Positions 44,801 to 53,626 of a DNA stretch of 64,000 bases are shown piece by piece. The notes beneath the pieces were generated by a model, which was given only the letters and a program-made list of their open reading frames with translations, made no database searches and was not told where the DNA came from. The first letter of the stretch is position 1, and each line of letters starts with the position of its first letter. The translations under genes were made by a program, and so were the position numbers. The DNA comes from JAWLBY01 sp041687455 (GTDB lineage: Bacteria > Pseudomonadota > Gammaproteobacteria > Xanthomonadales > Xanthomonadaceae), in assembly GCA_041687455.1 (NCBI GenBank), contig JAWLBY010000003.1, forward strand, positions 62,001 through 126,000, given 5' to 3'.

Positions 44801-45546
44801 CGGCGCGCCGCTGCCAGCTTGCGGACCCAGTCCTTGCCGAGCTCGAGTTCGAGCACGGCGGTACGGGTGCGGGACAGCAATGACCCGGCGAACCACAGTT
44901 TGGTTCCGACCGTCAGCGCGATCAGTGGCGGCAGCATCGACGGGTCCATGGTCGATTCGCCGATCAGCCTGATCGTCGCGCCCTGGTGCAGCGTGTTCCA
45001 CCAGACGACCGAGAAATGCACGATCGGCAGATTGACGATGCCGATCAGGGCCAGGAAGCTGGCCGCGCGGGCGGCGCTGCGACGGTCCTCGATCGCGCCG
45101 TACAGGCCCATCACACCGAGGTACAGGAACAGCAGCACGAGTTCGGAGGTGAGTCGGGCGTCCCAGGTCCACCAGGTGCCCCACATCGGCTTGCCCCACA
45201 GCGAGCCGGTCGCCAGCGTGACTGCAGTGAATGCGGCACCGATCGGCGCGCAGGCCATCGCCAGTTGTTCCGACAGCTTGATCCGCCAGACCAGCGCAAT
45301 GAACCCGTTCACGGCCATCGCGATGTAGATGAACAGGCTCATCCACGCGCTCGGCACGTGCACGAACAGGATCCGGTAGCTGTCGCCTTGCTGGTAGTCG
45401 CGCGGCACCTCGACCAGCGCCGCGTACAGACCCCACAGGATCAGCAACAGGCCGCTGCCGTACAACCACGGCATCCAGCGGCCGGCGAAGGCGTGGAAAC
45501 TGGGTGGCGAACCGAGGCGGTGGAACCAGAGCAGCAGCGGATTCAT
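44797..45546 (-). CDS. ccmC: Haem exporter protein CcmC
   Basis: A 249-residue six-helix inner-membrane protein that presents haem to CcmE. The WWD domain is WGKPMWGTWWTWDARLTSEL, flanked by the histidines in ILFVHVPSAWMS and LPIVHFSVVWWNTLHQG. Length and layout are normal. It lies 70 bp after ccmB, the only sizeable gap in the front half of the operon. Confidence 0.95.
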   Translation of the reverse strand: MNPLLLWFHRLGSPPSFHAFAGRWMPWLYGSGLLLILWGLYAALVEVPRDYQQGDSYRILFVHVPSAWMSLFIYIAMAVNGFIALVWRIKLSEQLAMACAPIGAAFTAVTLATGSLWGKPMWGTWWTWDARLTSELVLLFLYLGVMGLYGAIEDRRSAARAASFLALIGIVNLPIVHFSVVWWNTLHQGATIRLIGESTMDPSMLPPLIALTVGTKLWFAGSLLSRTRTAVLELELGKDWVRKLAAARR

Positions 45547-45616
45547 CGGTGGCAGGCGTCAGGGCCGCGCCGAAGCGTGGCGGAGAGCGGGAGCGTCGGA
45601 TGTTCGGGCACGGCGG

Positions 45617-46300
45617 TCAACTGAGCGCGATCCGCAATGCGGCGGCGGCGGCGAGCGGCGCCAGCACCAGCGACAGTGCAAGCCCGGCGCCGAGCACCAG
45701 CAGCGCGCCGGCGTAGGGCAAGCCTTCGGCGGCGGCCATCACGCTGCCGGCGCCGAAGATCAGCACCGGCACATACAGCGGCAGCGCGAGCAGCGCAAGC
45801 AGCATACCAGAGCGGCGCATGCCGACCGTCAGTGCGACGATCACGGCGCCGATCAGGCTCAGCAGCGGCGTTCCGACCGCCAGCGACAGCCACAACGGAC
45901 CGAGCAGTTCGCGCGGCAGATACAGCAGTTCGCCGAGCAGCGGCGTCGCGACCAGCAGCGGCAACGCGCTGGTCGTCCAGTGCACCAGCACCTTGGCGAA
46001 CACCAGCGCCGACAGCGGCTGCGGCGCAAGCAGGAATTGTTCGAGGCTGCCGTCGTCGAGATCGCCGCGGAACAGCGTGTCGAGCGACAGCAGCCCGGCC
46101 AGCAGCATGCCGACCCAGACGATGCCGGGCGCGATGCGCGCCAGCGTCGCCTGTTCCGGGCCGAGCGCCAGCGGAAACAGACTGACGACCAGCAACGCGA
46201 ACAGCACCGGCTGCACGCTGTCGCCGCGGCGGCGCCAGACCAGCGTCAGGTCGCGGCGCAGCACCGCCGTGAATGCGGCCAGTGCCGACGGCGCGCTCAT
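45617..46300 (-). CDS. ccmB: Haem exporter protein CcmB
   Basis: A 227-residue six-helix membrane subunit of the CcmAB ABC complex that powers CcmE release. Typical opening FTAVLRRDLTLVWRRRGDSVQPVLFALLV and the loop LDTLFRGDLDDGSLEQFLLAPQPL. Start ATG 46300 overlaps the end of ccmA by 4 bp; longer in-frame readings would extend into ccmA. Confidence 0.94.
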   Translation of the reverse strand: MSAPSALAAFTAVLRRDLTLVWRRRGDSVQPVLFALLVVSLFPLALGPEQATLARIAPGIVWVGMLLAGLLSLDTLFRGDLDDGSLEQFLLAPQPLSALVFAKVLVHWTTSALPLLVATPLLGELLYLPRELLGPLWLSLAVGTPLLSLIGAVIVALTVGMRRSGMLLALLALPLYVPVLIFGAGSVMAAAEGLPYAGALLVLGAGLALSLVLAPLAAAAALRIALS

Positions 46301-46929
46301 GCGGCCGCTCCGAGTCGCAGCGTGCGGGTCCGGTAGGCGCCGGTCGCGTAGGCGCCATGGCTGGTGACCAGCGCGCCGCCGCCATCGGCCAGGTGCCGCT
46401 CGATCAGCCGGTTCACCAGCGAGATCCCTTCGAGGTCGAGATTCGCGAACGGTTCGTCGAGCAGCCACAGCGGGGCGGGGATCAGCCGCAGTCGGGCCAG
46501 TGCCAGGCGCTTGCGCTGGCCGGCCGACAGCATCCGTGCCGGATGGTCCTCGTAGCCGGCCAGGCCGACTTCGGCCAGCGTCGGTTCGATTTCGGCGCCA
46601 TCGCGGCGGCCGAACAGGCCTATCGCGAAGCGCAGGTTCTCGGTGGTCGTCAGCTCGCCCTTGTGCCCGAGCTGGTGGCCGAGCAGGGCGACGTGCCGCG
46701 CGACGCCGTCGCGATCGGCGTCGCGGCCGCCGATCCGGATCTGGCCGTCAGTCGCCGGCAACAGGCCCGACAGCACGCGCAGCAGGGTCGTCTTGCCGGA
46801 GCCGTTGCTGCCTTCGATCAGCAACGCCTCGCCGCGCTCGACATGCAGTTCGAGCGGGCCGAACACCGGCTCGCCGTTGCGGGCGAGGGTCAGGCCGGTG
46901 GCATCGAGCAGCGGAGCGGCGGTGTTCAT
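46297..46929 (-). CDS. ccmA: Cytochrome c biogenesis ATP-binding protein CcmA
   Basis: A 210-residue ABC ATPase driving CcmE release. Walker A GSNGSGKTT (residues 40-48), signature LSAGQRKRLALARL, Walker B PLWLLDEPFANLD, H-loop ALVTSH. First gene of the operon ccmABCDEFGHI-metX, with nearly every junction overlapping. Its upstream region of 156 bp is shared with the divergent subtilase gene. Confidence 0.95.
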   Translation of the reverse strand: MNTAAPLLDATGLTLARNGEPVFGPLELHVERGEALLIEGSNGSGKTTLLRVLSGLLPATDGQIRIGGRDADRDGVARHVALLGHQLGHKGELTTTENLRFAIGLFGRRDGAEIEPTLAEVGLAGYEDHPARMLSAGQRKRLALARLRLIPAPLWLLDEPFANLDLEGISLVNRLIERHLADGGGALVTSHGAYATGAYRTRTLRLGAAA

Positions 46930-47085
46930 CGGGCGCGGATGCTAGCAGGCCGGGGCGGATCGGTGCTGCGCCCGATCAAGCGAGGCTCCGATTCGCGCGT
47001 CGGCGGGCCGATGCGTGGCCCCCACGGTCGGCCCCGCCAGCACTACACTCGGGCCCATCGCGACTGACCATGCACGAATCCCGAT

Positions 47086-50000
47086 ATGAAACGACTCCTG
47101 CTGCTCGCGACCGCCGCTGCCGCGGCGTCGCTCGCGCCGATGCTGCCGGCCACGGCCGTGGCGCCGGACGACCGTGCGACCTGGATCGTCAGCTTCGCCG
47201 AAGCGCCGCTGGCGAGTTATCGCGGGCCGGCCGCCGGTGACCGGCGCGAGAAGGCGCTCGGCCTGGCGGCGACCAGCCCGTCGGTGACCGGCGCCGATCG
47301 GCTCGATCCGGACAACCTGGCTGCACGCAATTACCGCGCCTGGCTCGGCGAGCGGCGCCGTGAGCATCTGGCCGCGGCCGAGGCCGTGCTCGGCCGGCCG
47401 CTCGCGGTCGGCCGGCAGTTCGAGATCGCGCTGCATGCGGTCACCGTCACGCTCGATGCCGACGAAGCCGCACGGCTCGCGGCGCTGCCGGGGGTCCGTT
47501 CGGTCGAGCGCGAGCGGATCATCCGGCCGCTGACCGATGCCGGGCCGGGCTGGATCGGCGCCGGCCAGGTCTGGAGCGCCGCGCCGGGGCTTGCGACGCG
47601 CGGCGAGGGCCGCGTGGTCGGCGTGATCGACACCGGCATCAACCTGTCGCATCCATCGTTCGCAGCCAGCGCGATCGACGGTTACACGCACAGCAATCCG
47701 CGTGGCCGCTTGTTCGGCCTGTGCGCGTCGACGCCGGCCTCGTGCAATGCCAAGCGGATCGGTGTCTACGACTTCACCGTCTGTACCGGCCGCCATGCCA
47801 GCGACGGCTGCGAGAACAAGGAAGCGGACACCGGCGCCGATGTCGACGGTCACGGTTCGCACGTCGCGTCGACTGCGGTTGGCAATCCGCTCGACACGCA
47901 GGTCACGGTCGGCAGCCAGAGCCAGCTCGTGCGGGTGTCCGGAGTCGCGCCGCGGGCCAGCCTGATCAGTTACAAGGCCTGCGAAGTCGACCAGTGCCGC
48001 CTGAGCTGGGTGTTGGCGGCGATTGAGCAAGCCGTCGCCGATGGCGTCGATGTCATCAATTATTCGCTCGGCGGGTCGGCGTACAACCCGTGGGATGGCA
48101 GCGAGACCTTGGCGATGCTGGCCGCCCGCGACGCCAACGTGATGGTGGTCGCCGCGGCCGGCAACGACGGTCCGGCCGCCGGTTCGCTCGGTTCGCCGGC
48201 CAACGCGCCGTGGGTGCTGGCAGTCGCCAACACCACCCACGACCGCGCCGTTGCCAACCGGCTGGTCGAGCTCAGCGGCGGCGCGACGGCGCCGCCATCC
48301 GCTGGCGTGCTGATCGGTGCCAGCCTGACCGGCGGCTACGGCCCGGCGCCGATCGTGGTCCCGCTCGACCACCCCGGCTGCAGCATCGGCACCGACCTCG
48401 ACTCGCCGCCGAGCGGGGTGTCGAATCCGTGGTCGCCGGGCCGCTTCAGCGGCGAGATCGTCGCCTGCATGCGCGGCACTCAGGCGCGGGTCGCCAAGAG
48501 CAACAACGTCAGCCTCGCCGGTGGTGGCGGAATGCTGCTGCTGAACCGCGCCGAGGAGGGCGAGAGCGTGGTCGCCGATGCCCACGGCATTCCATCCAGC
48601 CATCTCGGCTACACCGACGGCAGTGCACTGCTGGCCTGGCTCGGCGCCGGCAGCGGCCATCGCGGACGCATCGAAGCGGCGCGGCTGCTGCATGATCCGT
48701 CGTTCGCCGACCGGCTGTCGTCGAGCAGCAGCCGTGGCCCGGTCGCGGCCGGCGATTTCATGAAGCCGGCGCTCGCGGCGCCGGGCAGCTCGATCCTCGC
48801 GGCCGGTCCGTCCGGCACCGCCATGCGCTTCCTGTCCGGCACGTCGATGGCATCTCCGCATGTGGCTGGCGCCTATGCGCTGCTGAAGGCGGCGCGGCCG
48901 CAATGGACGCCGACCGAGATCGAGTCGGCGCTGATCACGACGGCCGACAAGATGATCCGCTTGCCGGATGCCGGCAGCGACGCCAGCGTGTTCGATCAGG
49001 GCGGCGGGCGGGTCGATCTGGCCGGCGCACTGAAGGCGGGGCTGTCGTTTCCTGTGACTCGCACTGAGTTCCAGAACGCCAATCCGGCCTTCGGTGGCCG
49101 CGGTCGCGGCCTGAACCAGCCGGCACTGGTCAACGACGCCTGTCGCGAACGCTGCAGTTTCGGCCGACGGGTCAAGGACATCGCCGGCGGCGGCACCTGG
49201 CACGCCGAGGTCGTCGCTCCGGCCGGACTCGCGGTCACGGTGAGCCCGCAGGTGTTCACGCTCGCCGCCAACGCCGAGCAGGCGCTGCAGATCGAGGCCG
49301 AGTTCACGTCCGGCGCGCTGCTCGGTCGCTGGGTCGAAGCGGCCATCGTGCTGCGCCGCGACGACGGCTCGGCCGCTGACGTGTCCGAGTCGCGGCTGCC
49401 GGTGGCGCTGTATTCCGACCCCGGCGGCGTGCCGGCAGCGATCGATCTGGCGGTGAGCGCCGAGCGCGGTTTCCGCGATGTCACGCTGCAGGGGCTGGTC
49501 GCGCTGCAGGACCTGCGGATCGGCACGACGCCGTTGGCCGCCCCGCAGGCGGTCGAACAGGTGCTGCCGCAGGATCCGACCCGCTCCGACATCTACGACA
49601 ACATCGGCAGCGGCAGCTTCGTGCACGTGGTCGACGTGCCGGCCTCCGCGGCGGCCGATTACCGGCTCGAAGTCACGACCTCGTCGCCGACCTCGCCCGA
49701 CGTCGATCTCTACGTCGGCATCGACCTCGACGGCGACCGGCTGCCCGACGCCGACGAGGAGCTCTGTCATTCCGGCGGCCCCGATGCCAACGAGCGCTGC
49801 GTGCTCGAACTTGGCGGCAGCGCCGACGCACGCAGCATCTGGGTGCTGGCGCAGAACTGGCAGGCCGGCGTCAGCGGCAACGATCGCGTGCTGGTCGAAA
49901 CCTTGCTGGTCGATCTCGCGGCGCCGTCCGATCGCTCGCTGGTCGTCACCGGGCCGGCGATGACCGAGGCCGACGCCGCGTTCGCGCTGCGCGTGAGCTG

Positions 50001-51204
50001 GGACGAACCGAGCCTGACTTCGAGCGACCGCCGGGTCGGTTACCTCACGCTGGCGATCGGCGACGAGCCAGCATTCGCATCGATCCCGGTCTCGATCCGG
50101 CGCGGTGGCAGTGGCGCGGTCGCCCGCCGCGCGCTGCAATCCGGCGAAACGCTGACGCTGGCGTTGCCGGCCGGTGCCCAGCATGGCGGTCTGTTCGTCG
50201 ACGTGCCCGGCAATGCGGGCGCGCTGCAGATGACGACCCGCTCGGCCGGCTCGATCGAGCTGTACGCGATCCGGACCGACCCGGCCGAAGGCCCAACGGT
50301 TCCGGCCGCGCCGTCACTCGGCACAGCGCAGGCCAGTGCACTCGGTGCTGGCGGCAACAAGTCGCTGCGGGTCGACGGCGCGACGCTGCAACCGGGCCGC
50401 TGGTACATCGTGCCGGTCAACCGCGGTGCTGCCGCGGCCTCGATCGAACTGCAGACGACGATCGAATACGAAGCTGCCCGAGTCCCGATGACGCCGGGCG
50501 CGTACTTCAATCCGGCACGCTCGGGCGCCGGTGCGTTCCTGTACGAAGCCGGCGATGCCTGGGGCTTCATCTGGTACACGTTCCTGCAGGACGGCAGCCC
50601 GACCTGGTACCTCGGCGTCGCCACCGCACCCGGACCGCAGCAGGGCGTCTGGACGGTTCCGCTCGAACGTTACGTCTGGAACGGCTCGCAGGCACGGGCG
50701 ACCCAGGTCGGTGAAGCACTGCTGAGCTTCGGTGATTCCGACGCATTCCAGTTCACGTTCAATCTGGACGGCGAAACCGGCAGCGAGCGTTACGTGCGGA
50801 TCGACACCGGCAGTTGCCCGCAGGTCGGCGGTCAGCCATTCGATGCCAGCGGCATGTGGTATCCGCCGAGCCGGCCCGGAATCGGCTACAGCATCAATGT
50901 CGGCGCCGGGATCGAGTCGGTCGCCGCGTATCTGTACGACGCCGATGGCGTCGCCCGCTGGCTGTTCGGCCACACCTCGCCATTCGGCGCCGACAGCTTC
51001 CCGCTGTCGCTGTTCGAGGGCTTCTGTCCGCTGTGCCCGTACGAGCCGCCCAATACGGTCGAGGTCGGAACATTCCAGCGCGCTTATGCCGATTCCGCGA
51101 GCGGCACGATCGGGGTGCAATACGCTTTGCCGGCACCGCTGGCCGGGCAGTGGTCGTTCATGCTGCCGTCGGCACGACTGACCGATCCGGCCGGCTGTCC
51201 GTGA
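47086..51204 (+). CDS. Secreted S8 subtilisin-like serine protease, multidomain
   Basis: A 1372-residue exported protease. Residues 1-22 or so are a signal peptide. An I9-type propeptide (VTLDADEAARLAALPGVRSV) precedes the S8 domain with Asp182 (GVIDTGINLSHP), His256 (DVDGHGSHVAS) and Ser587 (SGTSMASPHVAG). A PA-type insert with ACMRGT and NNVSLAGGGGMLLLN lies between His and Ser. Fn3-like regions and a PPC-like domain (VHVVDVPASAAADYRLEV) follow. The C-terminus holds two copies of a repeat (YFNPARSGAGAFLYEAGDAW; WYPPSRPGIGYSINVGAG) seen in secreted proteins of this order. No PEP-CTERM or sortase-like anchor. TACACT at 47044-47049 may be the -10 box. Confidence 0.93.
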   Translation: MKRLLLLATAAAAASLAPMLPATAVAPDDRATWIVSFAEAPLASYRGPAAGDRREKALGLAATSPSVTGADRLDPDNLAARNYRAWLGERRREHLAAAEAVLGRPLAVGRQFEIALHAVTVTLDADEAARLAALPGVRSVERERIIRPLTDAGPGWIGAGQVWSAAPGLATRGEGRVVGVIDTGINLSHPSFAASAIDGYTHSNPRGRLFGLCASTPASCNAKRIGVYDFTVCTGRHASDGCENKEADTGADVDGHGSHVASTAVGNPLDTQVTVGSQSQLVRVSGVAPRASLISYKACEVDQCRLSWVLAAIEQAVADGVDVINYSLGGSAYNPWDGSETLAMLAARDANVMVVAAAGNDGPAAGSLGSPANAPWVLAVANTTHDRAVANRLVELSGGATAPPSAGVLIGASLTGGYGPAPIVVPLDHPGCSIGTDLDSPPSGVSNPWSPGRFSGEIVACMRGTQARVAKSNNVSLAGGGGMLLLNRAEEGESVVADAHGIPSSHLGYTDGSALLAWLGAGSGHRGRIEAARLLHDPSFADRLSSSSSRGPVAAGDFMKPALAAPGSSILAAGPSGTAMRFLSGTSMASPHVAGAYALLKAARPQWTPTEIESALITTADKMIRLPDAGSDASVFDQGGGRVDLAGALKAGLSFPVTRTEFQNANPAFGGRGRGLNQPALVNDACRERCSFGRRVKDIAGGGTWHAEVVAPAGLAVTVSPQVFTLAANAEQALQIEAEFTSGALLGRWVEAAIVLRRDDGSAADVSESRLPVALYSDPGGVPAAIDLAVSAERGFRDVTLQGLVALQDLRIGTTPLAAPQAVEQVLPQDPTRSDIYDNIGSGSFVHVVDVPASAAADYRLEVTTSSPTSPDVDLYVGIDLDGDRLPDADEELCHSGGPDANERCVLELGGSADARSIWVLAQNWQAGVSGNDRVLVETLLVDLAAPSDRSLVVTGPAMTEADAAFALRVSWDEPSLTSSDRRVGYLTLAIGDEPAFASIPVSIRRGGSGAVARRALQSGETLTLALPAGAQHGGLFVDVPGNAGALQMTTRSAGSIELYAIRTDPAEGPTVPAAPSLGTAQASALGAGGNKSLRVDGATLQPGRWYIVPVNRGAAAASIELQTTIEYEAARVPMTPGAYFNPARSGAGAFLYEAGDAWGFIWYTFLQDGSPTWYLGVATAPGPQQGVWTVPLERYVWNGSQARATQVGEALLSFGDSDAFQFTFNLDGETGSERYVRIDTGSCPQVGGQPFDASGMWYPPSRPGIGYSINVGAGIESVAAYLYDADGVARWLFGHTSPFGADSFPLSLFEGFCPLCPYEPPNTVEVGTFQRAYADSASGTIGVQYALPAPLAGQWSFMLPSARLTDPAGCP

Positions 51205-51296
51205 ACGGCGCCACGGCGGGTCGGGCCACGTGCTCGATCCGCCGTGCGGCCAACCGATACACTGCGGCGCTTTCCGTCGCTTCGTCCGGACCGCCG

Positions 51297-52442
51297 ATGA
51301 TCGAAACCAAGTTGCCGAAGGTCGGGACCACGATCTTCACCGTCATGTCGCAGCTCGCGATCGAGCATCGTGCGATCAACCTCGGGCAGGGCTTTCCCGA
51401 TTTCGCCGTGCCGGAGCGACTGGTGGATGCGCTGTTGCGGGCGATGCGCGAGGGCAGGAACCAGTACGCGCCGATGACCGGCATTGCGCCGTTGCGGCAG
51501 GCGATCGCGGCCAAGATCGATGATTGTTACGGCGCGACGGTCGATGCCGATAGCGACATCACCGTCACCAGCGGCGGCAGCGAGGCGATCTTCGACGCGA
51601 TCGCGGCGACCGTGCGGGCCGGCGAGGAAGTGATCGTGCTCGATCCGTGCTACGACTGCTACGAGCCGGCGATCGTGCTGGCCGGCGGCGTGCCGGTGCA
51701 CGTGCCGCTCGATCCACGCACGTTCGCGGTCGACTGGCAGCGGGTTCGTGACGCGATCACGCCACGCACGCGGATGCTGATGATCAACTCGCCGCACAAT
51801 CCGTCCGGCGCGGTGCTGGCGCAGGCCGATCTCGACACGCTGGCCGGGATCCTGCGCGACAGCGACATCCTGCTGCTGTCGGACGAAGTCTACGAGCACA
51901 TGGTGTTCGATGGCGCCCGCCACGAAAGCGTGCTGCGTCATCCGGAACTGGCCGCGCGCGCGTTCGTCGTGTCGAGTTTCGGCAAGACCTACCACTGCAC
52001 CGGCTGGAAGCTCGGCTACGCAGTCGCACCGGCCGCGCTCAGTGCGGAGTTCCGCAAGGTGCATCAGTACAACACCTTCTGCAGCTTCACTCCGGCGCAG
52101 TGGGCGGTGGCCGAGATGATCGAGCAGCATCCCGAGCACCACCTCGAGCTGCCGGCGTTCTACCAGGCCAAGCGTGACCATTTTCGCGCGCTGCTGGCGC
52201 GTACCCGGTTGCGGCCGCTGCCGGTGGCGGGCGGCTATTTCCAGTTGGTCGACTACTCGGCCATCAGCGATCTCGGTGACACGGCGTTCTGCCGCTGGAT
52301 GACGATCGAGAAGGGCGTGACCGGCATTCCGCTGTCGCCGTTCTATGCCGCACCGCCAGCCGGGCAGCGGCTCGCGCGGCTGTGTTTCGCCAAGGACGAA
52401 GCAACGCTGGAGGCGGCGGTCGAGCGGTTGGCGACGCTGTAG
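51297..52442 (+). CDS. PLP-dependent aminotransferase (methionine/KMTB or kynurenine type, YbdL-like)
   Basis: A 381-residue class-I aminotransferase. Opening KLPKVGTTIFTVMSQLAIEHRAINLGQGFPDF is the mark of the YbdL/kynurenine aminotransferase group. PLP contacts are NSPHNPSGAV, LSDEVYEHMVFDG and the Schiff-base lysine in SSFGKTYHCTGWKLGY. It is expected to transaminate methionine or aromatic amino acids with a keto acid acceptor. The next gene encodes an omega-amidase-like hydrolase, the usual partner that removes the alpha-ketoglutaramate or alike product made when glutamine is the donor. Confidence 0.92.
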   Translation: MIETKLPKVGTTIFTVMSQLAIEHRAINLGQGFPDFAVPERLVDALLRAMREGRNQYAPMTGIAPLRQAIAAKIDDCYGATVDADSDITVTSGGSEAIFDAIAATVRAGEEVIVLDPCYDCYEPAIVLAGGVPVHVPLDPRTFAVDWQRVRDAITPRTRMLMINSPHNPSGAVLAQADLDTLAGILRDSDILLLSDEVYEHMVFDGARHESVLRHPELAARAFVVSSFGKTYHCTGWKLGYAVAPAALSAEFRKVHQYNTFCSFTPAQWAVAEMIEQHPEHHLELPAFYQAKRDHFRALLARTRLRPLPVAGGYFQLVDYSAISDLGDTAFCRWMTIEKGVTGIPLSPFYAAPPAGQRLARLCFAKDEATLEAAVERLATL

Positions 52443-52491
52443 CCGCGGTCGCATCGACCCACGAGGGGCTTCCCCAGACATCGGAGCAGCC

Positions 52492-53295
52492 ATGAAAGAC
52501 GAACTGCGGGTAACGCTGGTGCAGGCCGACACGATCTGGCGCGACCCGGTCGCCAATCGCGCGATGTACGAGACGCTGGTCGCGCCGCTGGCCGGCCACA
52601 GCGACCTGATCGTGCTGCCGGAAACCTTCACCTCCGGCTTCAGCAACGAGGCGCTGGCCGAGGCCGAAGGCAGCGACGGCCCGACGCTGGACTGGATGCG
52701 CCGGGTCGCGAGCCGTTGCGATGCGGTGGTCACAGGCAGCCTGCAATGCCGGACTCCCGCCGGCGTATTCAATCGCCTGCTGTGGGTGCGTCCGGACGGC
52801 AGCCACCTGCACTACGACAAGCGCCACCTGTTCCGGATGGCAGGCGAGCACGAGCGCTATGCGGCAGGTCGTTCGCGCATTGATGTCGACCTGCACGGCT
52901 GGCGGGTGCGGCCGCTGGTCTGCTACGACCTGCGCTTTCCGGTGTTCGTCCGCAACCGCTTCGGCCACGCGGCAGCAGATCGATTCGACTACGACCTGGT
53001 GCTGTTCGTTGCCAACTGGCCGGCTGCGCGTCGCCATGCATGGCGCACGCTGCTTGCGGCACGCGCGATCGAGAACCTGAGCTACTGCGTCGGCGTCAAC
53101 CGGGTCGGCGAGGACGGCAACGGCATCACGTACGCCGGTGACAGCATGGCGATCGACGTCCTGGGTCAGCCGCTGGTCGACTGCGGCCCGCAGCCGCTGG
53201 TCGTGACCGTGTCGCTGTCGGCAGTGGCGCTGGCCGGCCACCGCCAGCGGTTCCCGGCGCAGCTCGACGCGGATCGGTTCGAGCTGCTCGACTGA
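52492..53295 (+). CDS. Nitrilase-family C-N hydrolase (omega-amidase/YafV-like)
   Basis: A 267-residue cytosolic hydrolase with the catalytic triad Glu44 (VLPETFTSGF), Lys110 (YDKRHLFRMAGEH) and Cys144 (PLVCYDLRFPVF). LFVANWPAARRHAWRTLLAARAIEN and CVGVNRVGEDGNG match the YafV subgroup, which deamidates alpha-keto acid omega-amides. ATG 52492 follows the aminotransferase stop by 49 bp, so the two are probably one operon for methionine-salvage-type transamination. Confidence 0.92.
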   Translation: MKDELRVTLVQADTIWRDPVANRAMYETLVAPLAGHSDLIVLPETFTSGFSNEALAEAEGSDGPTLDWMRRVASRCDAVVTGSLQCRTPAGVFNRLLWVRPDGSHLHYDKRHLFRMAGEHERYAAGRSRIDVDLHGWRVRPLVCYDLRFPVFVRNRFGHAAADRFDYDLVLFVANWPAARRHAWRTLLAARAIENLSYCVGVNRVGEDGNGITYAGDSMAIDVLGQPLVDCGPQPLVVTVSLSAVALAGHRQRFPAQLDADRFELLD

Positions 53296-53515
53296 TGTTG
53301 CGATCGGTGGCCTGCCGGAGCGGCGGCGCCGATGGTCGGTCAGAGACGTCGATCGGGCGCGACACGCGGCTCGCCGGCTGGCGCTGCACTGGCGGAGGGA
53401 ACCGGAGCCGCGCCGGCATCGAGGAGCAACAGCGTGTTCGTTGGGCTGCTTCGGAGCTTCAAACAGTGGTGTTTGGCTGCCCCCGCGAATTCGTAGCGCA
53501 TCGGCCTGCCGACCT
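53296..53515. other. Intergenic stretch with possible toxin-gene remnant
   Basis: On the minus strand an ATG at 53499 opens MRYEFAGAAKHHCLKL, which recalls the N-terminus of ParE/RelE-type toxins for a few residues only and then degenerates. No ribosome site is clear. Nothing else is recognised. Confidence 0.25.
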
Positions 53516-53626
53516 TCAGGCCGCAGCGCACTTCGCGCGCAGGCGCGCCACCACATCGGCGACCGGCTTGACCCGGCCTGCCTCAACGTCCTCCAGTGAT
53601 GCTGGCAGCGGTGCCACCACGGGCAT
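53516..53626 (-). CDS. Putative 36-residue protein, antitoxin C-terminus-like
   Basis: ATG 53626 overlaps the mmsA stop by one base (TGATG). The product, with LEDVEAGRVKPVADVVARLR near its end, resembles the C-terminal part of small type II antitoxins but lacks any DNA-binding half. It may be a remnant, a genuine micro-protein or chance. The neat junction with mmsA is the main support. Confidence 0.35.
   Translation of the reverse strand: MPVVAPLPASLEDVEAGRVKPVADVVARLRAKCAAA

Noticed and set aside
46942..50184. A 1080-codon open frame on the minus strand opposite the subtilase gene
   Set aside because: It is a by-product of G/C-biased third positions. The translation is Arg/Ala/Gly/Asp-rich without domains, while the plus strand encodes a clear protease with all catalytic motifs.
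50461..51204. PEP-CTERM sorting signal on the subtilase, expected from the XrtA-type locus
   Set aside because: The C-terminus ends in a cysteine-containing beta domain with no PEP motif, hydrophobic helix or basic tail.
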